Assembly (NCBI GenBank): GCA_937975765.1
Contig: CALJUR010000050.1
Coordinates: 1-28,441, forward strand
Length of the DNA stretch: 28,441 nucleotides
Origin: an uncultured Myxococcales bacterium
GTDB taxonomy: Bacteria > Myxococcota_A > UBA9042 > DTJE01
Direction: 5' to 3'
The first letter of the stretch is position 1. Each line of letters starts with the position of its first letter. The notes below the pieces were generated by a model. The model worked only from the letters and a program-made list of their open reading frames with translations. It did no database searches and was not told where the DNA came from. Shown in pieces: positions 23,697 to 28,441 of the stretch. Position numbers and translations under genes: made by a program.

Positions 23697-26600
23697 ATGA
23701 AGGCCCGATGGTTCCTGGTGGGACTGGCGCTGGCCGCCCTCGGTGCGGTCTCGTGCGCGACGGATGTCGGCACCATTGACCGGACCCAGCACGAACGGCT
23801 TGAAAAGAAGCAGTTCGCGGGCGTCTGGTACATGAACCAGACCGTGATCGACATCCCGTTCAGCGGGGCGTGGTCGTTCGTCGGCGAGATGAACTTCGGC
23901 GCCACGGGCAAGGTCGTCTTCGACATCCAGGAGAAGCAGCTGATTGCCTATCCGACCGTGGAGTACATCCAGGGGTCGGAGGAGAAGTGGCACCAGCAGA
24001 AGATCTTCAAGTACTGGGACGACGCCTGCACGTCGAAGGACAGCGAGTCGTTCGAGTGCATCGACGGCGTCGACAACCTGGACGACCCGACCCGCACCTG
24101 CTGCTTCGTGCAGATGTACGTCGGCCACCCGGTGGCGATGTTCGACATCCTCTCGCACTTCGACGTGACCCGCCGGTACAACGCCCAGACCGGCGAGCAG
24201 ACGAACGTGCTGGAGGAGAACACCACCGACCTGAAGTGGTGGCAGCGCAAGTACGTCCGCGTGAACTGGTCGAAGAACCAGATCAACGACTTCACCTTCA
24301 TGGCGCGGATCCTCAACCAGTCGCCCCTGGACTACTACGTCCAGTCCGACGACCCGACGAACCCCGACGCGCCGACCTTCACGCCGGACTACTTCGACGT
24401 CGTGACCAAGATGTACGGAGACCCGGGTTCCACCGGCGCCTGCGACATCTACGGCGTGTCCTACGGCGACTGCGCGCCGGCCGTCGTCAAGTTCCGCAAC
24501 TCCTTCCGCAAGGTCGACGTCCGCCAGGACTACGAGCCCATGCGGTTCCACAACGAGGACCGGCAGGCGCTGTTCGGCTACTTCCTGACCGAGCGGAACG
24601 CCTACGACGAGGAGTACGGCCTGAACGAGATGGGCCGCGTCTCCTTCATCAACCGCTGGAACCTGTGGGACAAGTCCTTCCAGGAGACCCCGGTCACCCG
24701 CGAGGACGGCACCCCGAAGCCCTGCTTCAAGGACCTGAAGGACTCCGGCTGCGACACCGCGAACAACAACGGCACCAAGGAGTTCTGCAAGGCGGACGAC
24801 TGGTTCACCCGGGGCACCTGCGTGGCCCGTTCGCCGCTGCCCTTCACCCAGCGCGGCCTGCGCCCGATCGTGTACCACGTCTCCTACGACCTGCCCGAGT
24901 TCCTGTGGGCCGGCACCTACCGCATGGCGAAGGTCTGGAGCGACTCCTTCAAGGACACCATCGCGTGGCTGTACCTGTGGGAGGAGAAGGGTCGCATCGT
25001 CGGCCAGAACTACACGAAGTCCTGCTCCACGGATGCCGAGTGCACCCGGAACGCCGTGCTGGACCGCTACTTCGAACTGGATGCCGTCCTGGACGGGGAC
25101 CTGCCGAAGTTCGCCTCCGGCAAGGTCTCGTGGACCTCGATCGCGAAGAGCGTGGTCGCCCTGCCCAACGGCAGGTCGGTCCTGGTCCCGGACTGGAAGT
25201 ACCCCGCCGACCTCATCACGAAGTGCGGCGTCCGGCTGATCAACGTGGCCGAGGGCCGCTCCTTCGGCGTCAAGGTCAACGGCACGGACGTCCTGTCCGA
25301 CGTGGCCCCGATCGCCGAGGATTCCCTGGATCCCGCCACCCCGCCGCACGGCACCGCGATCCCGTTCGGTTCGGGTGCCGCGACGTTCGTGATCACCGAG
25401 GGCGGCAACGAGGTCGTCTCGGTGGCCGGCGAGTGCGACGCCAACACCGTCGTCACGCTGGTCTACGACGGCACTACCCTGGTCAAGGCCGAGGCGCCGA
25501 AGGCCTCCCTGTTCGGCCTGCGGGTGTTCAACCTGACCGGCCAGGCGACCGACGTCTCGATCAACGGCGGTCTCCGCCAGTACGCGCTGGCGCACGGCCA
25601 GCACACCGGCTACCAGCAGGTGCCCGGCTGGGGCAACAGCACCAACCTGCCCGCCGACTTCCAGCCGATGCGCCTGGTCCTGATGCCCGCCGGCGCGTCC
25701 GGCGACGTGACCTGCTACATCGCCGACGGCATCGGCCGCTGCGCCGGCTACGACCAGATCACGACCGACGCGGACTTCGACCGGTACGAGGAGATCAAGG
25801 CCTCGCTGCCCGAGATGTTCGTCCTGTGCCGCAACACCTACACCCCGAAGGTCGAGGGCGGCGCCCTGAACGACGACGAGTGGATCACCAACCGCTACGT
25901 CCCGTGGACCTCGATCAAGAACGCGACGCCCGACCAGTTGAACGCGCTGCCGTCGGTCAACCCCTGCATCGACCTCCTGTACGGGGCCGAGAAGCAGACC
26001 CCGGCCGAGAGGCTGGACCAAGCGAAGGCGATGAAGAAGATCGGCGACTCGCGCTACTCGGGCGTGAACTGGGTCTCCGAGGCGCAGTTCTCCTCCCCGC
26101 TGGGCTACGGCCCCTCGGCCGCGGATCCGGACAGCGGCCAGATCTTCTGGGGCGTGGCGAACATCTACGGCGCCCCGCTGCAGACCTACGGCAACATGTA
26201 CCGGGACCTGTTCGACCTGATCCTCGGCAAACTGGACACCGCCGACTACGTCACCGGCGCCCGCATCCGCGAGTTCATCGCGGCGAAGTCCCGCGGCGAG
26301 GACATCGACATCGAGCAGATCGCCGCCCCGCTGAACCTGGCCGATCCCAAGGCCATCGATCCCGGCGTGGCCGGCCAGGCGCCGCCCGCGGCGATGCGCC
26401 TGCCGATCGAGCACGAGCACCACTCGCACCTGGGCATCTTCAACACCATCAAGAACATCCACCTGGGCAACGAACTGCCCTCCCAGACGCTGCCGAACGT
26501 CGGCACGTCGCTGGGCAAGCAGCGCCTGTCCGCCCTGAAGGGCAGCCAGTACGAGCAGATGCTGATGAACGACGAGGTCCGGTACGCCCTGGACAACGAC

Positions 26601-28441
26601 GCTCCGGTCAGCGGCTCGCCGCTGGAATGGGCCACCCTGGGCGACATCCAGCAGCGCGAGCGCGAGCGCCAGATCTACCTGGGCAAGCACGCGTACTGCT
26701 ACGGCGAGTTCAACGACGAAGGCATGCTGGGCATGGTCAAGTCCTGGGCCTGCCTGTCCGGCGACCCGCGCCCGCGCTGCGACGCGGCCACCTTCGACGC
26801 CCTGGACCCGAACAACGTCAGCGGCAGCGCCTGCTGCATCGAGGACGGTGAACTGCTGGCCCGCAGCATCCTCCAGCGTTACTACACCGCCGTCGTCGAG
26901 CACGAGGTCGGCCACACGGTCGGCCTGCGGCACAACTTCGCCGCCTCCACGGACCTGTTCAACTTCCAGGACAAGTACTACGACATCCGCACCAAGGACC
27001 TGGTCCCCTGCACCATCGACGACGAGTGCGAGGCCGCCCTGGGCCAGTTCTGCGACGGCGGCTACTGCAGCAACCGGCAGGTCGAGACGTGCGGCTCGGC
27101 CAACGACTGCGGCTTCGCCGGTTCCTCCATCAAGTTCGACACGCACGACTGCGTGGCGGGCAAGTGCGTCGAGATCACCCGGTGCGGCATGCATGGCGAG
27201 TGCCCCGCGGGCTCGTGGTGCAACGGCGACGACCACGTCTGCTACCAGGGCCAGGGCGCCGAGGCGACCCGCCTGGCCACCGAGGTCAAGAACGAGGGCG
27301 ACGGGCTGCTGCGCGTGATGGCCCCCCGCGCCGAACTGGACGAGAGCGAGGAGGCCCAGTCCCGGACGGTGTACCAGTACACCTCGCTGATGGACTACGG
27401 CCAGCGCTGGAACAGCGACATCCTGGACCTGGGCAAGTACGACAAGGCCGCGATCCGCTTCGGGTACGGCGACCTGGTGGACGTCTACACGAACACCCGG
27501 CACCTGCACGAGGCAATCCATAAGTACTACCAGGCCTACGGTTACGACAGCGAGTCGCAGAGCTCGGACAACCTGGAGACCTCGTACTGGAACTATGGGA
27601 TCTTCTTCTCGCAGTTCTACCAGATGAACAACCTGATCGGCGTCGAGGCGAACCGCTCGGAAGGCGAGTACGTCCGGAATCGTGCCGCGGTCCCGTACGG
27701 TGCCGTCCGCGACGAGCACGACATGACCGCGAACTACTACCAGGACTACGCCGACTGGTCGTACATCCAGGTGCCCTACAAGTTCTCGGGTGACGAGTAC
27801 AACGGCAACGTCGGCATCTACACGTGGGATACCGGCGTCGACCCGCTGGAGATCGTCCACAACATGGGCATCCAGCTGAAGGACTACTACCTGATGGACG
27901 CGTTCAAGCGCGAGCGCTACGGCGCCGGCCTGCACGGCAACCCCATCAGCTACCTGACCCGCCTGCAGTCCCGCTACATGGACCCGATGCGCGGCTGCGG
28001 CATGTACTACGCGCTGTACGCCCACGTGCTGAAGAACTACGGCTGGCGGGGCATCTGGGCGAACGCCCGCATGATGGGCTACGGCCTGCGCCGCGCCTCC
28101 GAGATGGGCTTCGAACTGCTGGCCCGTTCGATGACCTCGCCGGCCCCGGGCTCTTACAGGCTGAACGTCGACAAGAACCTGTACCAGAACATCTCCTACA
28201 CGCCCGGCCAGAACGGCAGCGAACTGGACATCCAGCTGGGCGACGGCAAGTACCCCTACACCACGTTCTGGAACGGCGCCGGCTACTACTTCTGGGACCA
28301 CGCGCTGTACATCGGCTCTTTCTGGGAGAAGCTGGCGGCCCTGATGACCCTGACCGACTCGACGGTCTACTTCACGACGAACTACGTCGGCGAGCAGTTG
28401 AACATCGGCGTCGGCACGTCGATCGGCTTCAACACGATGTA
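23697..28441 (+). CDS. Giant lipoprotein zinc metalloprotease (metzincin-type), 3' end beyond contig
   Basis: The frame stays open from ATG 23697 (after GGGAGG) to the window end, giving 1581 complete codons and a partial codon TA. A lipoprotein-like signal peptide ends at Cys20 (GAVSC). The zinc motif HEVGHTVGLRHNF gives ligands His1069, His1073 and His1079 with catalytic Glu1070. SLMDY (Met1232) fits the Met-turn. HExxHxxGLxHNF resembles large zinc-dependent metalloproteases with DUF4953/DUF5117-like regions. Between the last His and the Met-turn, residues 1105-1182 contain 12 Cys in three repeats of C-x5-C-x(5-13)-C-x(4-6)-C, an insertion not normal for the core fold. A lone C-x5-C (CSTDAEC) occurs near residue 444. 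It should be exported and lipid-anchored. The substrate and the C-terminus are unknown. Confidence 0.88.
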   Translation, partial: MKARWFLVGLALAALGAVSCATDVGTIDRTQHERLEKKQFAGVWYMNQTVIDIPFSGAWSFVGEMNFGATGKVVFDIQEKQLIAYPTVEYIQGSEEKWHQQKIFKYWDDACTSKDSESFECIDGVDNLDDPTRTCCFVQMYVGHPVAMFDILSHFDVTRRYNAQTGEQTNVLEENTTDLKWWQRKYVRVNWSKNQINDFTFMARILNQSPLDYYVQSDDPTNPDAPTFTPDYFDVVTKMYGDPGSTGACDIYGVSYGDCAPAVVKFRNSFRKVDVRQDYEPMRFHNEDRQALFGYFLTERNAYDEEYGLNEMGRVSFINRWNLWDKSFQETPVTREDGTPKPCFKDLKDSGCDTANNNGTKEFCKADDWFTRGTCVARSPLPFTQRGLRPIVYHVSYDLPEFLWAGTYRMAKVWSDSFKDTIAWLYLWEEKGRIVGQNYTKSCSTDAECTRNAVLDRYFELDAVLDGDLPKFASGKVSWTSIAKSVVALPNGRSVLVPDWKYPADLITKCGVRLINVAEGRSFGVKVNGTDVLSDVAPIAEDSLDPATPPHGTAIPFGSGAATFVITEGGNEVVSVAGECDANTVVTLVYDGTTLVKAEAPKASLFGLRVFNLTGQATDVSINGGLRQYALAHGQHTGYQQVPGWGNSTNLPADFQPMRLVLMPAGASGDVTCYIADGIGRCAGYDQITTDADFDRYEEIKASLPEMFVLCRNTYTPKVEGGALNDDEWITNRYVPWTSIKNATPDQLNALPSVNPCIDLLYGAEKQTPAERLDQAKAMKKIGDSRYSGVNWVSEAQFSSPLGYGPSAADPDSGQIFWGVANIYGAPLQTYGNMYRDLFDLILGKLDTADYVTGARIREFIAAKSRGEDIDIEQIAAPLNLADPKAIDPGVAGQAPPAAMRLPIEHEHHSHLGIFNTIKNIHLGNELPSQTLPNVGTSLGKQRLSALKGSQYEQMLMNDEVRYALDNDAPVSGSPLEWATLGDIQQRERERQIYLGKHAYCYGEFNDEGMLGMVKSWACLSGDPRPRCDAATFDALDPNNVSGSACCIEDGELLARSILQRYYTAVVEHEVGHTVGLRHNFAASTDLFNFQDKYYDIRTKDLVPCTIDDECEAALGQFCDGGYCSNRQVETCGSANDCGFAGSSIKFDTHDCVAGKCVEITRCGMHGECPAGSWCNGDDHVCYQGQGAEATRLATEVKNEGDGLLRVMAPRAELDESEEAQSRTVYQYTSLMDYGQRWNSDILDLGKYDKAAIRFGYGDLVDVYTNTRHLHEAIHKYYQAYGYDSESQSSDNLETSYWNYGIFFSQFYQMNNLIGVEANRSEGEYVRNRAAVPYGAVRDEHDMTANYYQDYADWSYIQVPYKFSGDEYNGNVGIYTWDTGVDPLEIVHNMGIQLKDYYLMDAFKRERYGAGLHGNPISYLTRLQSRYMDPMRGCGMYYALYAHVLKNYGWRGIWANARMMGYGLRRASEMGFELLARSMTSPAPGSYRLNVDKNLYQNISYTPGQNGSELDIQLGDGKYPYTTFWNGAGYYFWDHALYIGSFWEKLAALMTLTDSTVYFTTNYVGEQLNIGVGTSIGFNTM

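Noticed and set aside
23676..28301. Minus-strand open frame of 1541 codons opposite the metalloprotease gene
   Set aside because: It is Val/Arg/Gly/Asp-rich with no family motifs and mirrors the codon bias of the plus-strand protease, which has a signal peptide, HExxHxxGxxH and a Met-turn.
1..28441. CRISPR array, prophage or insertion sequence
   Set aside because: No regularly spaced direct repeats, integrase, transposase or phage structural genes were seen. Only the small palindromic island near 19250 hints at a mobile remnant.

Overview
The window is one end of an assembled contig from a GC-rich (by eye near 70%) Gram-negative bacterium. Myxococcota/Deltaproteobacteria-like origin is suggested by a PEGA-domain protein, lipoproteins with acidic Asp/Ala/Pro linkers, a giant metalloprotease carrying C-x5-C repeats, PilZ, and a possible sigma-54 promoter. 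This placement is inferred from gene content; no rRNA is present. The first 53 bases are not biological: they match the Illumina universal adapter with three A-to-C differences, and they create a false C-terminus on the first gene.

Bases 54-6248 hold a cyanophycin locus. Two tandem cyanophycin synthetase genes lie on the minus strand, a full-length cphA followed by a second copy cut off at the contig end. A divergent plus-strand pair follows: an ABC exporter with an extra PH-like N-terminal domain, and a DUF1854 protein. Both partner families are known to accompany cyanophycin genes, but their role is not settled.

Bases 6255-11943 (plus strand) hold a diacylglycerol-kinase-family protein with an altered second motif, then a tightly overlapping TetR regulator / NmrA-like NAD(P)-binding protein / THUMP-type RNA methyltransferase operon behind a strong sigma-70-like promoter, then an ABC-2 permease/ATPase pair.

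Bases 11969-15398 encode two lipoprotein glycoside hydrolases, one clan GH-A-like and one GH13. Bases 15458-18034 hold a promoter and the reverse transsulfuration pair (cystathionine beta-synthase with CBS domains, and cystathionine gamma-lyase/synthase). A membrane-anchored SGNH hydrolase follows. A short AT-richer island with an 18-bp inverted repeat precedes an Xaa-Pro aminopeptidase.

Bases 20734-28441: a minus-strand PEGA protein converges on the aminopeptidase gene. A tRNA with a CAU anticodon has its own promoter. A minus-strand PilZ-hypothetical operon follows, and its last codons run antisense into the tRNA 3' end. An intergenic region of about 340 bp carries a sigma-54-like promoter, a 14-bp palindrome and leader hairpins. 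It leads into a very large lipoprotein metalloprotease gene that is still open at the contig end.

The coding strand is clear throughout, and most gene pairs inside operons overlap or nearly touch. The least explained parts are the cyanophycin exporter/DUF1854 pair, the Cys-rich insertion in the metalloprotease, and the regulatory region upstream of it.
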